From: a virus
Length of the DNA stretch: 34,642 bases
IMG/VR virus record: IMGVR_UViG_3300048131_000272
Coordinates: 1-34,642 of that record
Reading direction: 5' to 3' (one strand)
Part shown: positions 6,565-15,416 of the stretch, piece by piece
How the letters are laid out: every line of letters begins with the position of its first letter
Position numbering within the stretch: the first letter of the stretch is position 1
Program-made: the position numbers and the translations under genes
Notes under the pieces: model-generated
Seen by the model: the letters and a program-made list of their open reading frames with translations, nothing else
Database searches by the model: none
What the model was told of the DNA's origin: nothing

Positions 6565-8918
6565 CGCACCACGCATCCTTTAAATCGTTTCATCACCACA
6601 TCGGCCCGCGATACGTCAGCGTCAGCCGCACGCACCGGCGTCCCATCCGCGCCGGGGACGGTCGCAAACATGTCATCGGTGTTCGGGTCGCGAACCGCCG
6701 GCTCATCACCTGCCCCGGCGATATCGGTCTCGTTTCCGAGATCACGCGGCCCGGCCTCGTCCGGCCCGTCATACACGCGCGGTGGTGGCGCATCCTCGGC
6801 CAGAAGGCTGGCGGCCCCGCCCTCGTCGATCTCCGTGCGCAGGCTGGTGGCGAGATCTCCGGCCGCCTTTGCCCGCGACACCGTGCCATCGGCGACGCTG
6901 GCCGCCGCCTCGTTCAGCTGCGCCGAGATCCGGCCGCGCCGTGTCGCCAGCCGGACAAGCAGCGTCTCGACCTGTGCGGCACTGGCCGCCCGGCCGGCAT
7001 TCTCGCTGCGGTCCAGCTGGTTGCCCGCCGCCTCGATCCGGTCGGCCTCGCGCGACAGGGTGCGAAACAGCGTCTTGTCCTGGCGAAGCTTCGCCGTGAT
7101 CGCCGAGACCAGCTTCATCTTCTCCGGCAGGAGAGACATCTGCAGGGTTTCCATGCCGAACAGGCTTTCCTGCACTTCGATGCGCGCGCCGGCTTCCATC
7201 GCCTCGCGCGTTACGACCTGCGCTTCCAGCTCCGATCGCGGCTTGACCTTCACCATCGCATCGGCGACGGCCCCATGCATCTCGCGCGGGGCGTATCGGC
7301 CGATCACGGCCCCGTGAACCGGGTCGATCACGCCGCCCCGGACAAGGTCATAAGCCCCGTCCGAGAGCCGCCCGATCGCACGCGCCTGGCGCATATGATC
7401 GGAGCTGACAGGCAGGCTGTCATCGATAATGTCGGGGCGGTCGCGGATCGCCTGCGCGGTATCGAGCACGTCACCTGAGCCTTCGGCGATATTCTTCTTC
7501 GAGGCGACGGCCCGCACATCGGCGGCGCTCCAGCCATCGGCCTCGCGCAGCACGTTCGCATTGACATCGATGCGCTCTTCCGCGCCCGACTGGACGAGGC
7601 GGCGGCCAAGCCCGCTGCGCTGGTGTCCGTCAGCGACGATCCGTGTGCCGTCCATCCGTTCCCAGACGATCATCTCATTGGCGAGGATCGGGTTCCAGCG
7701 CTTCACCGCGTAAAGACGCTCTGTGACGCCCTTGGCATCGCCGCCCGCCTTGTACTGCATCGTCGCCGCGTCGGTCGTGAGGGTCATCACGTCCAGCCGC
7801 TGCTGGCTGACCGGCTTGCTCTCGACGTCGAAGGCCGCCCCCGGCCGGAAGGGCGGTGGCTCAGCCATGTTCCGGCCTTTTGCCGGCGGGGTGATATCGG
7901 CCGCTGCGGCGATCGCCTGTTCAGCGTCGGCGTCGTGCATCGCATTCCGGTGACCGGGCGCATCGACAAAGGCCGGGCGTGCATCGTCGGCGGCCTGGTC
8001 AAGCTGCGCTCTGGCCAGCGCGGCGCGGCCTGCCTCGTCCAGTTCCAGCCCATCGAGCTTTCCGGCCGCCGCGACCACGTCAGAGCGCTTGCCAGACAGG
8101 ATCTGCTTCAGTGCGTGATCGTCCGGCAGGGCCTGCAGCCGCGCCTTCGCCGTCCGGAACTCCGGAGATCCGCGAACCGCGCGGTAGCCCGCCTGCCCGC
8201 CGCCTGACAGCACACCGCCAAACAGGGCAGCGAAGGCGGTATTGTTCACCGCGTCGCCAAACGTGTAATCGAGGCCGACATCCTCGTGCCACTTTGCGAT
8301 CGTCGGCTGCATCGCGGCCTCTGTTCCGCCCGAAAGCACGGCGCCGGCAATGGCTGTCCGCAACACGCTGACCGACTGGCCGACAGGCACGGCGCCAGCC
8401 AGCACCTGCGTCGGATCGGTAAAGGCTGCTGAAAAGCCGCCGGCCAGACTGCCGGCCAATGCGGTGGTGCCTGAAGCGCGGCGCCGGGTGTCTTCAAGGA
8501 TGGCGCGCCGGTCGCGCACCAGCTCCATCGCCGCAGACTGCAGATCTGTCTGCGGCAGGCCGGCGCCCTGCTCGGTTCTGCGAAGCTGCGCATACCGTTC
8601 ATTGAAATGCTGGATTGCATCGGCCCGCACGTCCCCGCGCGATCCGCCCCAGGCTTCCGGCGACGGCACAAGCCGCGGTGCAATGTTCATCTGGTAGAAA
8701 CTGAGCCGGAACGGGTTTTCAAGCGTCACGCCGGTCTCGGCCCGGACCTCGTCGATCATCGTATCGGCAGCAAGCTCACCGGCCACGATGCTCCCATTGA
8801 AGGCAGTCGAAGTCCGCGCGTCCCGGTGTACCGCCTCCCACATCTCTCCAAGGCCCGCCACGCCGCCAGACGCGAACGTGATCGTTTCGCCGGACGGCTC
8901 TTCGAAAATGATGCTCAT
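6561..8918 (-). CDS. Internal virion protein with ParB-like (ddrB-ParB type) nuclease domain
   Basis: This 785-residue protein lies in the ejection-protein cluster. Residues 1-340 include a Gly/Ala-rich hydrophobic region (about 150-250: SGTTALAGSLAGGFSAAFTD..., later GGVLSGGGQAGY) that could insert in membranes. Residues 361 to about 520 look like the ParB/Srx-fold domain found in phage polyvalent proteins: an N-terminal strand, RIVADGHQRSGLGRRL (near residue 429) matching the ParB D/N-G-x-x-R box, then SAADVRAVASKKNIAEGSG. The C-terminal region is coiled-coil like. Because internal virion proteins enter the cell with the DNA, the domain would be delivered at the first moment of infection, perhaps to act on host or phage DNA. 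Domain identity is by motif only. ATGA overlaps join it to both neighbours. Confidence 0.78.
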   Translation of the reverse strand: MSIIFEEPSGETITFASGGVAGLGEMWEAVHRDARTSTAFNGSIVAGELAADTMIDEVRAETGVTLENPFRLSFYQMNIAPRLVPSPEAWGGSRGDVRADAIQHFNERYAQLRRTEQGAGLPQTDLQSAAMELVRDRRAILEDTRRRASGTTALAGSLAGGFSAAFTDPTQVLAGAVPVGQSVSVLRTAIAGAVLSGGTEAAMQPTIAKWHEDVGLDYTFGDAVNNTAFAALFGGVLSGGGQAGYRAVRGSPEFRTAKARLQALPDDHALKQILSGKRSDVVAAAGKLDGLELDEAGRAALARAQLDQAADDARPAFVDAPGHRNAMHDADAEQAIAAAADITPPAKGRNMAEPPPFRPGAAFDVESKPVSQQRLDVMTLTTDAATMQYKAGGDAKGVTERLYAVKRWNPILANEMIVWERMDGTRIVADGHQRSGLGRRLVQSGAEERIDVNANVLREADGWSAADVRAVASKKNIAEGSGDVLDTAQAIRDRPDIIDDSLPVSSDHMRQARAIGRLSDGAYDLVRGGVIDPVHGAVIGRYAPREMHGAVADAMVKVKPRSELEAQVVTREAMEAGARIEVQESLFGMETLQMSLLPEKMKLVSAITAKLRQDKTLFRTLSREADRIEAAGNQLDRSENAGRAASAAQVETLLVRLATRRGRISAQLNEAAASVADGTVSRAKAAGDLATSLRTEIDEGGAASLLAEDAPPPRVYDGPDEAGPRDLGNETDIAGAGDEPAVRDPNTDDMFATVPGADGTPVRAADADVSRADVVMKRFKGCVVR

Positions 8919-11191
8919 GGGCTCACCCAGTCTGGATGACGCTCGCTGATGACGGCCTGCAGCTCGCCGGCGTTGAGGATATAGCGACCGTCCGCGCCGT
9001 CGCCGGCAATGAATTGCGGATCGTCGCTATCGGGATTTTTCAGAGACAGCGCGTACCGGTCCTGACCGATACTGACCACATGAGCGCGGCGCAGATCCGC
9101 AAGGCTGACAGGCTCGCCGTCCTCGGTGCGGGGCGCCCCCCCGGCCCTCTCATAATCCTCGATCGTCAACGCCCGGAACATGTCATCGAACCTGTCGGCC
9201 CGTAACCAGTTCGGGGCCAGCGCGGTCGTGCGGCGTTTCGCCCGGCCCATCAGGCCGCCCGATCTGGACGTGTCGCTGACCGCGCCGCCAAACTGCACAC
9301 CGCCGACAAACCGCGCCCCGGCCGCTTCCTGCAGGGACCGCTCATAAAGCTCACCGTCGAAAGGCGCATTCAGTCCGACCCGGCCGATATAGATATCCTC
9401 TGCGACCTTGGTGACACGCGCAGACGTGCCTTTCAGCCGTGACAATGGCCCGGCCAGCAGCTCGCGGGCGATCTCGTCAGTCGTCTCGCCGGTCCCCTCA
9501 TCTTTCAGCACCGGCGAGACACCGGGATTTTCCGACCTCATCTGCTTGCCGCGGCTTGCATCGGCAACGGCTGCAGGGCTGCCGCCGGACAGCATTAGCC
9601 CGCCATAATGGGCAAGGTCGGGCGCCGCGTCGGAAATATCGGCCAGAAGACGCGGCGCGTCATTGCCGGCCGCCCGGATATACGCGCCGGCCAGCGGCAC
9701 CATCTGCAGCGGATCCTCGCGTTCGAGACGGCCAATCTGCGCCTTCTCGTCTGCGGTAAACAGGCCGGCATCGACGCCGTAATGTTCCGAGACCAGGCGC
9801 GCCTGCGCCCGGCGCGAGCGAAGCGTCAGCTCGGCGCCCTCTTCGCTGAGGTCCAGCGGAATGACAGGCGTGACGCCCTGCGCCTGGGCGAAGGCCAGCG
9901 GATCCTTCGACAGACCGCTCCTGAGCGTCGTCAGCGCGTTTTCCAGCATCGTGAGCCGTTCGGCCTGCTCCGGGCTCGCGCCGCCCTGCAGTCCCGCTCT
10001 GTACGCCGTCACTTCGGCCTGGACCGCCGCAGGCGGACGGGTGAGCGCATCGGCATAGATCGACGCATTGGCAACCATCCTGTTGACGTCCGCGACCACA
10101 TCGGCCCCGCCAAGCCGTGCTGCCTCGCCCGCCAGCGCGTTCAGCGCGTCCATATCCGGGGGCACGCCCGCCTGAACGGTCGAATTGTAATCGCGAAGCC
10201 GGCCCCTGATATCGGTCAGCCGGGCCCGCTGCTGCGCGACCTTCGCGCGGCGGTCGGCTTCTAGCGCGCGCACATCCTGCAGCATGTAGCGCTCAAGGCC
10301 TTCGACCTGGTCGAGGCCGAGCGTGCTGGCATGGCCGTCTCCGGTCGCGAAATCCTGCCGGAAGCCTTCGACAAAGGCTGTCTTGGCCTGCAGGCCATCG
10401 GTCCGGTCAAAGGCGCCCTTGATCCGGTTTTCCGCGGCGGCCTCGCCAGCCTTGAGCAGCTGGCGTTCGATATCGTCGAGGCCAAGCGCGCCGGACCGGG
10501 CCGGATCGGCCTCATAGTCGGCGCCGCCAAACTTGAACGCCTCCTGCGGGCCGTGAACCAGCAAGGCTTCGCGGATCGCATCGATCTCGCCTGCAATGAC
10601 ATGGTCGGCCGTCTCGTCCAGGCCGGACTGATAGGCCAGACGTCCAAGATCCTTGACCCGCTTGTCCATGATGCTGACCGCATCGGCGGCGGCGGCCTCA
10701 CGTTCGGTCTGGTCGGCCGCGCGGGCATAGTCCCGGTCATAGCCGAATTTGGCGCGCGCGAAGTCGCGCTCGATGATCGGGACAAGCTCGGGTGCGCGGG
10801 ACTGCAGCGGCTCGATCAGTCGCTTGCGCAGATCCGCGACGCCAGTATTGAAGCCCGTCACATCGCCCGGGTTGGCGTCATAAAGCGTTGCCAGTTCCTC
10901 GCGAAGCGCCGTATCGGTCTGCGTCGACAGGGTCTTGAGACCCGCCTCGTCGAAGGCGGCGCCCCTTATCGTGCCATCGCGGCGCGGGCGAAACTCGGGA
11001 TCCATCCCGGCCTTCAGCCCGGCCTGCTCGCCTTCGGCGGCCGCCGTGCGATCGGCGATCCTGCCGAGGCGCTGGCTGATCGAGCCAAGCGCTTTGGCCG
11101 CTGTCTGCCAGACCTGCCCGCCGGGCCCGGCCGGCGTGCGCTGAAGGCTGTCGCTGACGCGCTGGCCCCGGAATTTGATCTGGTCTCTCAT
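8915..11191 (-). CDS. Internal virion protein (gp15 position), long helical
   Basis: The 758-residue product has no domain I can name. It is dominated by amphipathic helices rich in Ala, Glu, Arg and Asp (for example residues 35-300) with no signal peptide and no clear membrane segment. Lytic-enzyme motifs such as a transglycosylase Glu-Ser box were looked for and not seen. It lies between the gp14-like protein and the ParB-domain protein, the position of T7 gp15, which forms part of the periplasmic ejection tube. Start and stop overlap the neighbours by ATGA (11188-11191 and 8915-8918), so the four core proteins are translationally coupled. The role is inferred from position, size and composition. 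Confidence 0.72.
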   Translation of the reverse strand: MRDQIKFRGQRVSDSLQRTPAGPGGQVWQTAAKALGSISQRLGRIADRTAAAEGEQAGLKAGMDPEFRPRRDGTIRGAAFDEAGLKTLSTQTDTALREELATLYDANPGDVTGFNTGVADLRKRLIEPLQSRAPELVPIIERDFARAKFGYDRDYARAADQTEREAAAADAVSIMDKRVKDLGRLAYQSGLDETADHVIAGEIDAIREALLVHGPQEAFKFGGADYEADPARSGALGLDDIERQLLKAGEAAAENRIKGAFDRTDGLQAKTAFVEGFRQDFATGDGHASTLGLDQVEGLERYMLQDVRALEADRRAKVAQQRARLTDIRGRLRDYNSTVQAGVPPDMDALNALAGEAARLGGADVVADVNRMVANASIYADALTRPPAAVQAEVTAYRAGLQGGASPEQAERLTMLENALTTLRSGLSKDPLAFAQAQGVTPVIPLDLSEEGAELTLRSRRAQARLVSEHYGVDAGLFTADEKAQIGRLEREDPLQMVPLAGAYIRAAGNDAPRLLADISDAAPDLAHYGGLMLSGGSPAAVADASRGKQMRSENPGVSPVLKDEGTGETTDEIARELLAGPLSRLKGTSARVTKVAEDIYIGRVGLNAPFDGELYERSLQEAAGARFVGGVQFGGAVSDTSRSGGLMGRAKRRTTALAPNWLRADRFDDMFRALTIEDYERAGGAPRTEDGEPVSLADLRRAHVVSIGQDRYALSLKNPDSDDPQFIAGDGADGRYILNAGELQAVISERHPDWVSP

Positions 11192-11823
11192 CCGCGCACC
11201 TTGCTGTCGGCAAGAACACCGGCAATCTGTCCGGCGCCCGCGACAGCCCCTGATAACATTGCATCGCTGCCCTGCTGCTTGAGCATGCGTTGCGAATAGC
11301 GTGACTGGAGACGCCGCATGAAACCATTGTCCTGCGCGGTCCGGACGCTGCGTTCGCCCTGGCTGGCCGTTTTCTGCAGGGCATCGCGGGCGCTGCCGCG
11401 TGTCGGATCGACCCCAGCGGCAGAAAAGGCCACCCGGTTCTTCGCAATCGTATCGATCACACGGTCGAGGATCTCGTTGCCCTCTTGCATGCCCTGTATG
11501 CTGGATTGGCGCGCCTCAAGCCCTGCCTGATAGGCCTGGTCTTCAGCTTGCCTCTTTTGCGCCATTCCGGCCGAAAAGGTCGAGAATGCGCTGAGCGCCC
11601 CGCTGGCCAGAGCCAGATTGCTGGCTGTGAAAAGCCCGGCACTCCCCGCGGCCGCGGTGCCAGCTGCCGCTGTTCCTGCTGCAGCGGCGGTGCCTGCAGC
11701 CGCTGTGCCAGCCGCCGCGGTGCCTGCAGCGGCGGTACCGGCCGCCGCCGTTCCCGCTGCCGCTGTCCCGCCTGCCGCAGCGGCACTGCCTGCCCAGGCC
11801 GCAAGGGCTGCTACCATTTCCAT
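11188..11823 (-). CDS. Virion core protein, T7 gp14-like, with GTAAA pentapeptide repeats
   Basis: This 211-residue protein fits the gp14-type internal core protein: a short hydrophobic N-terminus, a membrane-like segment (SNLALASGALSAFSTFSAG, about residues 66-84), a helix with QKRQAEDQAYQAGLEARQ, then ...VAFSAAGVDPTRGSARDAL, a motif typical of these proteins (small hydrophobic plus helical, G-x-x-x-x-x-GS-A-x-D). Gp14-type proteins form the outer-membrane part of the ejection channel. Residues 19-59 are replaced by eight near-perfect GTAAA repeats, one with an extra Ala; this low-complexity insert is not a usual part of the family and probably expands or contracts by slippage. It overlaps both neighbours: 1 nt with the nozzle gene (TGATG type) and ATGA with the gp15-position gene. 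Confidence 0.78.
   Translation of the reverse strand: MEMVAALAAWAGSAAAAGGTAAAGTAAAGTAAAGTAAAGTAAAGTAAAAGTAAAGTAAAGSAGLFTASNLALASGALSAFSTFSAGMAQKRQAEDQAYQAGLEARQSSIQGMQEGNEILDRVIDTIAKNRVAFSAAGVDPTRGSARDALQKTASQGERSVRTAQDNGFMRRLQSRYSQRMLKQQGSDAMLSGAVAGAGQIAGVLADSKVRG
11647..11769 (-). repeat. In-frame 15-bp tandem repeat coding GTAAA units
   Basis: Eight units of about 15 bp encode Gly-Thr-Ala-Ala-Ala in the gp14-like gene; the sixth unit has one extra Ala codon. Synonymous codons vary between units (GGCACAGC, GGTACCGC and others), so the array is not a very recent expansion and protein-level selection may keep it. Confidence 0.9.
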
Positions 11824-14036
11824 CAGAAAACCACCTCAAGTTTGAGTGAGCGCAAATTCATCGGGCCTGCAAATTGCCGTTTGATCCGGGCCTCGGCCGT
11901 CCGGGCCCAGCCGGTAAATCCTTCCAGCCGCAGATATCCGGTGACCAGCCCCTCGCCGAACGGGCCCTGGTCGAGGACGCGCCTGTCTGAAAGCTGGAAC
12001 GGATAGGTTCGGCCCTGTATCGTGATCGCCGGCGGCGCGGACGCCTCGACGCTGACAGCGGCCGCGACGATCCGGCGGCGCGTATCGGCGACACTTCCGG
12101 CACCGGACTGGAACCGGATATCCATCGTGTCTGCCCAGGCATCGAAGAATAGCCCGCATTCATAGGCGCCGCTGACCGTCCGGGCGAACGAGATCGCGCC
12201 GTTTGCAACGGTGTACGGCCCAAGCGCGACCCCTTCGCCATAGAGCCAGACCTGCTTGCCTTCCAGGTGATCGAGACCAGACACGCCGGTGGCGTCATCC
12301 AGCTCCACATCAATCGAGCAGTCGAGCACCCGGCCGGTCACGAAGTATTCGACATAGCGGCGGGTTTCGCCGTTGATCTCGCGCTCGGTCACGCAATAGC
12401 CGCCACCGATACTGTCGCTGCCCACAGCAATGAATTTTCCGTCGGTGCCGAACCGGCTCCACGCTGCCACATCCTGCTCGCGCTGGCTGGTGAAGGCACT
12501 GATGCCGCCGTCTTCCAGCGCCAGCATGTAAAGCGCGTCCTCATTGTCATAGCCCGGCTGGCGCGCCGCTGCGCTCACGGGGCGGTTAACCAGCTCCGGG
12601 GCGCGCACCGACAGGCTGGAGCCGACATAGGAGCGGGCATCCTCGCTGTATTGCAGCTCGCGGGCGACCTTGCCGCCCTTCTGGATATGAACGATCGCCC
12701 CGTCCACTTCGCGGGGCAGGATGTTGAACTGTGTCCCGGATCGCCCGGCCGGAATGATAGGCAGCGTCGCATCGGCAGCGATTGTATCGGTGCCGATATA
12801 GAATTCAGCTGACGCGGTATAGAGCAGGATGAACCGTCCGGCATACATACGCCGGACGCCGTTCGCATCCTCGCTATCGACGGTAAATTCAAGCCCGTCT
12901 GTCGCCCGTCCGCCGCCGGCACGAAAATCGAAATACTCGCCAAGCCTGGAGGCGATGACCGTTTGCGGCAGGTCCCGCAAGCCTCCCATGAAAAGCCGCC
13001 CGGCCGCGAACTTGCCGGTTCTCGGCCAGCCGCGCGCAGCCGAGACGATATCCTCGCCGCCTTCTTCGCCGCCGGTCAGCGTCGCGCTGATGGCGACGCC
13101 CTTGTTGCTGACCACGACAGCCGGGCCGAGCTCTGGCCAGTTCGTCTGACCGGCGTCTCCGGTAAACTCGATCCGGTAGCGGTTGCCGCCCGCCGCCGCG
13201 ACCGTCACCGTGCCGTCGCCTATCACGTCGAGCGCCTCGATCGCTGCCTTCAGGCTGGCCGACATCGAGGCCGAATAGGTGATGCTGTCAGTGGTCTCCC
13301 CGTCCAGCGTCAGATTGAATGTGTCGGCAGTTTCGAAATCGGAGAATTCCAGCTGCTGGACCTCGTTGCGGCCATTGGTGTAGGTCGCGCCGGGGAACTG
13401 CGCCTGACGCATCCCGGTAAAGTCGAGCGCGCGGCTGTCCCAGTCCTCATCGCTCCCCTGCCGGAATATCCGCCAGGGCGGCGTCTGCTCATGAAAGACG
13501 AGCATCGTGTCAAGCTGCTGGGCAAAATCGGCCCGGCTGAGCAGGCCCTGCGTATGCGGCACGGCGATCGAGGCCCGCCTCACACCGTTCAGGAACACTT
13601 CGGCATTCTGGTCCGAGAAGAGCAGGCAATAAGCCGACGTGTCCTGGTAGGTGAATTCAGCGAAAACACCGGCACTGAGATCTGCTTCGCTCATCAGGGA
13701 GAGCGATCCGATAAACAGCGTCCGGTCCGTAACCGCAGCGGCGTCCGGAACGACGAGACGCACATACCGGCACGTCACCGGCAGGCCTGACATTGCGCTG
13801 ATACGCCGGGTCCGCGCCTCCGGCCCAAGCGTCAGCGCCGAGCCCAGATCCATCCATGCGGCCCCGTCCGTCGATACTCTGGCCTGCAGGACACCAGCCA
13901 CAAGGTCTGCGGTCAGCGTCGCATTGTCGATATCGATCGCGCCCAGCTCATGGGTCGCGCCGAGATCGATCGTACAGACGGTTTTCTCGCCGGTCCCGGT
14001 GATCACAAGGGAAATCGCGTCGTACCGGTCGGTCAT
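11823..14036 (-). CDS. Tail nozzle protein (gp12-like), C-terminal main part, with discoidin-like N-terminal insertion
   Basis: The 737-residue product carries most of a podophage tail-tube nozzle: FAEFTYQDTSAYCLLFSDQN and ...DTMLVFHEQTPPWRIFRQGS (about residues 125-190), a middle section with ENRLFMGG-type wording (GKFAAGRLFMGGLRDLPQTV) and EYFDFRAGG, and PREVDGAIVHIQKGG further on. The order fits tail tubular protein B-type proteins. The canonical N-terminal segment is missing here and is found in the preceding gene. Instead, residues about 18-115 look like an F5/8 type C (discoidin) sandwich (TIDLGATHELGAIDI, ...CRYVRLVVPD), which may bind surface sugars. The ATG overlaps the upstream stop as ATGA, in a different frame. 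Seen: split gene and extra domain. Inferred: the two products assemble as one nozzle subunit. Confidence 0.82.
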   Translation of the reverse strand: MTDRYDAISLVITGTGEKTVCTIDLGATHELGAIDIDNATLTADLVAGVLQARVSTDGAAWMDLGSALTLGPEARTRRISAMSGLPVTCRYVRLVVPDAAAVTDRTLFIGSLSLMSEADLSAGVFAEFTYQDTSAYCLLFSDQNAEVFLNGVRRASIAVPHTQGLLSRADFAQQLDTMLVFHEQTPPWRIFRQGSDEDWDSRALDFTGMRQAQFPGATYTNGRNEVQQLEFSDFETADTFNLTLDGETTDSITYSASMSASLKAAIEALDVIGDGTVTVAAAGGNRYRIEFTGDAGQTNWPELGPAVVVSNKGVAISATLTGGEEGGEDIVSAARGWPRTGKFAAGRLFMGGLRDLPQTVIASRLGEYFDFRAGGGRATDGLEFTVDSEDANGVRRMYAGRFILLYTASAEFYIGTDTIAADATLPIIPAGRSGTQFNILPREVDGAIVHIQKGGKVARELQYSEDARSYVGSSLSVRAPELVNRPVSAAARQPGYDNEDALYMLALEDGGISAFTSQREQDVAAWSRFGTDGKFIAVGSDSIGGGYCVTEREINGETRRYVEYFVTGRVLDCSIDVELDDATGVSGLDHLEGKQVWLYGEGVALGPYTVANGAISFARTVSGAYECGLFFDAWADTMDIRFQSGAGSVADTRRRIVAAAVSVEASAPPAITIQGRTYPFQLSDRRVLDQGPFGEGLVTGYLRLEGFTGWARTAEARIKRQFAGPMNLRSLKLEVVF

Positions 14037-14389
14037 GGGTTATCCGCAATCTGGTCATAGGGCGGCCTTGGCCAGTCCGGATTGCGTGGGTCCGGATAGA
14101 CGGGCGGGTCGGGTGGCGGCGGGGCCGGGCCTGTGCCGCCGTCGCCGCCTGTCGCATCGTCAGCCAGCGTCAGCGTTGCATCTGTCAGGTCGATCCGGGT
14201 CAGCTGGCCGCGATGAGGCCCGCAATAGCGGGTTCCGGCCCGCAGGCTGAGACCGCCCTGCGGCCGCACGACCATGTTCATGATATCGGCAGCGCTGTTA
14301 TTGTAGGCGCTGGTATCCTCGCGCTCGGCCGCAGCCTGCCCGAGAATGCCGCCGGCGAAACTGGTCTGAACGATCCGGGCGACGGGCAT
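14033..14389 (-). CDS. Nozzle N-terminal fragment gene (gp12-like) with proline-rich tail
   Basis: The first 60 of 118 residues match the usual N-terminus of podophage nozzle proteins: QTSFAGGILGQAAAEREDTS, AYNNSAADIMNMVVRPQGGL, then SLRAGTRYCGP. These proteins normally continue straight into the next conserved block, but here the chain passes into a short strand and then a Gly/Pro-rich linker (about residues 80-112, including PAPPPPDPPVYPDP) and stops. The rest of the nozzle begins in the next gene through an ATGA overlap. No canonical slippery heptamer is visible at the junction, so reinitiation is more likely than frameshifting. It could be a genuine two-subunit nozzle or the result of domain insertion at this point. 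Confidence 0.78.
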   Translation of the reverse strand: MPVARIVQTSFAGGILGQAAAEREDTSAYNNSAADIMNMVVRPQGGLSLRAGTRYCGPHRGQLTRIDLTDATLTLADDATGGDGGTGPAPPPPDPPVYPDPRNPDWPRPPYDQIADNP

Positions 14390-14997
14390 CAGTGCCTCAC
14401 ATCGATGAGCGGCCCGTCCTCGAGTACCAGCTGCGCGGATGGCTCGTTCTGCCCATCGAGCGCGATCGCCTGCCCCATCAGGCCGCCCCGGCCAGCTTCG
14501 CTCGGCAAGCCGTAAGCCTCCTGCATGAGGTCATTTCGCAAGGTGCGCGATCCGGTGTGCTGCATGCAGCCCGCGGCAGCAAGCGCCTTGATGGCCAGCT
14601 GGCGGAACTTGTGCGGCCAGAGCTCTGGAGACCGGACCAGCCGCACTTCGGCGTGCAGGGCTTCGCAATTGGCATGCACGCGGCCGTCCATGAACCTGTA
14701 ATCGAGGAAAGGCCGGTTGCTTTCGGCCCGGTCATAGACCGCGTGGACCTGCTCATTGCCCGGCACATCGAACTGGAAGCTGTAATGGGTCGGGCTCGCC
14801 TCGCCGAGGCGCGACAACGCCACACGCTGCATCAGGAATGACCAGGGGCGCGCCTCGGTAATCTCGCCGATCACCTGCCGGTAACGCCGCTCGGCATTCT
14901 CCGCGCCCGGGGCCTCGGCCGAAAAGGACTGGATCGGGCTCTGTCCAAGCTCGTCCAGTGCAAGATTATAGAGATCGACTTCACTCTGCGCGGACAT
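14389..14997 (-). CDS. Tail adaptor protein (T7 gp11-like, tail tubular protein A)
   Basis: This 202-residue product matches the adaptor that joins portal and nozzle in T7-like tails. Diagnostic stretches are VDLYNLALDELGQSPIQSF near the N-terminus, ...AERRYRQVIGEITEARPWSF (about residues 35-55, the R-x-x-L/I...PW-x-F/S/A signature), and a C-terminal helix with LWPHKFRQLAIKALAAAGC. Size is close to T7 gp11 (about 200 residues). It overlaps the nozzle N-terminal gene by 1 nt at 14389 (stop and start TGATG). A 50-nt gap separates it from the small gene downstream of capsid. Role: assembly of the short non-contractile tail. Confidence 0.88.
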   Translation of the reverse strand: MSAQSEVDLYNLALDELGQSPIQSFSAEAPGAENAERRYRQVIGEITEARPWSFLMQRVALSRLGEASPTHYSFQFDVPGNEQVHAVYDRAESNRPFLDYRFMDGRVHANCEALHAEVRLVRSPELWPHKFRQLAIKALAAAGCMQHTGSRTLRNDLMQEAYGLPSEAGRGGLMGQAIALDGQNEPSAQLVLEDGPLIDVRH

Positions 14998-15047
14998 GAT
15001 GAGACGGGCGCCCCAGTTCTGGCTGCGGCGCCCTGCCTCCTTTCGGT

Positions 15048-15323
15048 TTAGGTCGTGGCGTCAAGGAACGCAGTGAGGCTGATATCGCCCCCGGCGCGCG
15101 TCACGGCATAGTTCTTGCCGACGGGCGTGTTGTCCGTGTCCATCACGGCGAAGATGACATCGCCCTTGCCCTCGGTGAACTTGTCCGCGAAATCGTCGAG
15201 ATAACCATCTGCCTCGACGACAGCCGCAGCATCGGACGTGACAAGATGGAACAATCCGAACGTCTTGTTGCCATTATGAGCGCCATTGGCGGCCCGGATG
15301 ATATTGTATTTGGTGATAGCCAT
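15048..15323 (-). CDS. Small virion-associated protein downstream of capsid (possible decoration protein)
   Basis: The 91-residue product starts MAITKYNIIRAANGAHNGNK and is a compact alpha/beta-looking protein with an acidic middle (DGYLDDFADKF) and no Cys. Proteins of this size and start occur between capsid and adaptor genes in related podophages, usually annotated as hypothetical. A role as a head decoration or accessory capsid protein is inferred from position only. A GC-rich hairpin lies in the 93-nt gap between the capsid stop and this gene and may adjust its expression relative to capsid. Confidence 0.6.
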   Translation of the reverse strand: MAITKYNIIRAANGAHNGNKTFGLFHLVTSDAAAVVEADGYLDDFADKFTEGKGDVIFAVMDTDNTPVGKNYAVTRAGGDISLTAFLDATT

Positions 15324-15381
15324 AAGCCTCGCCTTTCTGTTTTGCTTCTGGAACGGGCCTGCAGGATCCGCAGCGCCGGAT

Positions 15382-15406
15382 CCGGGCCGCCGCGCGGGCG
15401 GCCCGG
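15382..15406. other. GC-rich hairpin between capsid and the following small gene
   Basis: A perfect 10-bp stem (CCGGGCCGCC pairing with GGCGGCCCGG) with a 5-nt loop lies 10 nt beyond the capsid stop. No U-run follows in the minus direction, so it is not a classical terminator. It may be a partial terminator or an RNA 3'-end stabiliser separating abundant capsid message from downstream genes. Confidence 0.6.
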
Positions 15407-15416
15407 ACAGGAAGGA

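Noticed and set aside
5254-7317. Very long plus-strand open frame (687 codons) opposite two virion genes
   Set aside because: It lies antisense to two well-supported ejection proteins, starts without a ribosome site, and its translation has no recognisable domain; long antisense frames are common in high-GC DNA.
8915-11191. Lytic transglycosylase domain in the internal virion proteins
   Set aside because: A Glu-Ser catalytic box with the usual surrounding residues was looked for in all three large proteins and not found.
14028-14040. Programmed frameshift joining the two nozzle genes
   Set aside because: No canonical slippery heptamer or following structure is evident at the overlap; ATGA reinitiation explains it as for most gene pairs here.
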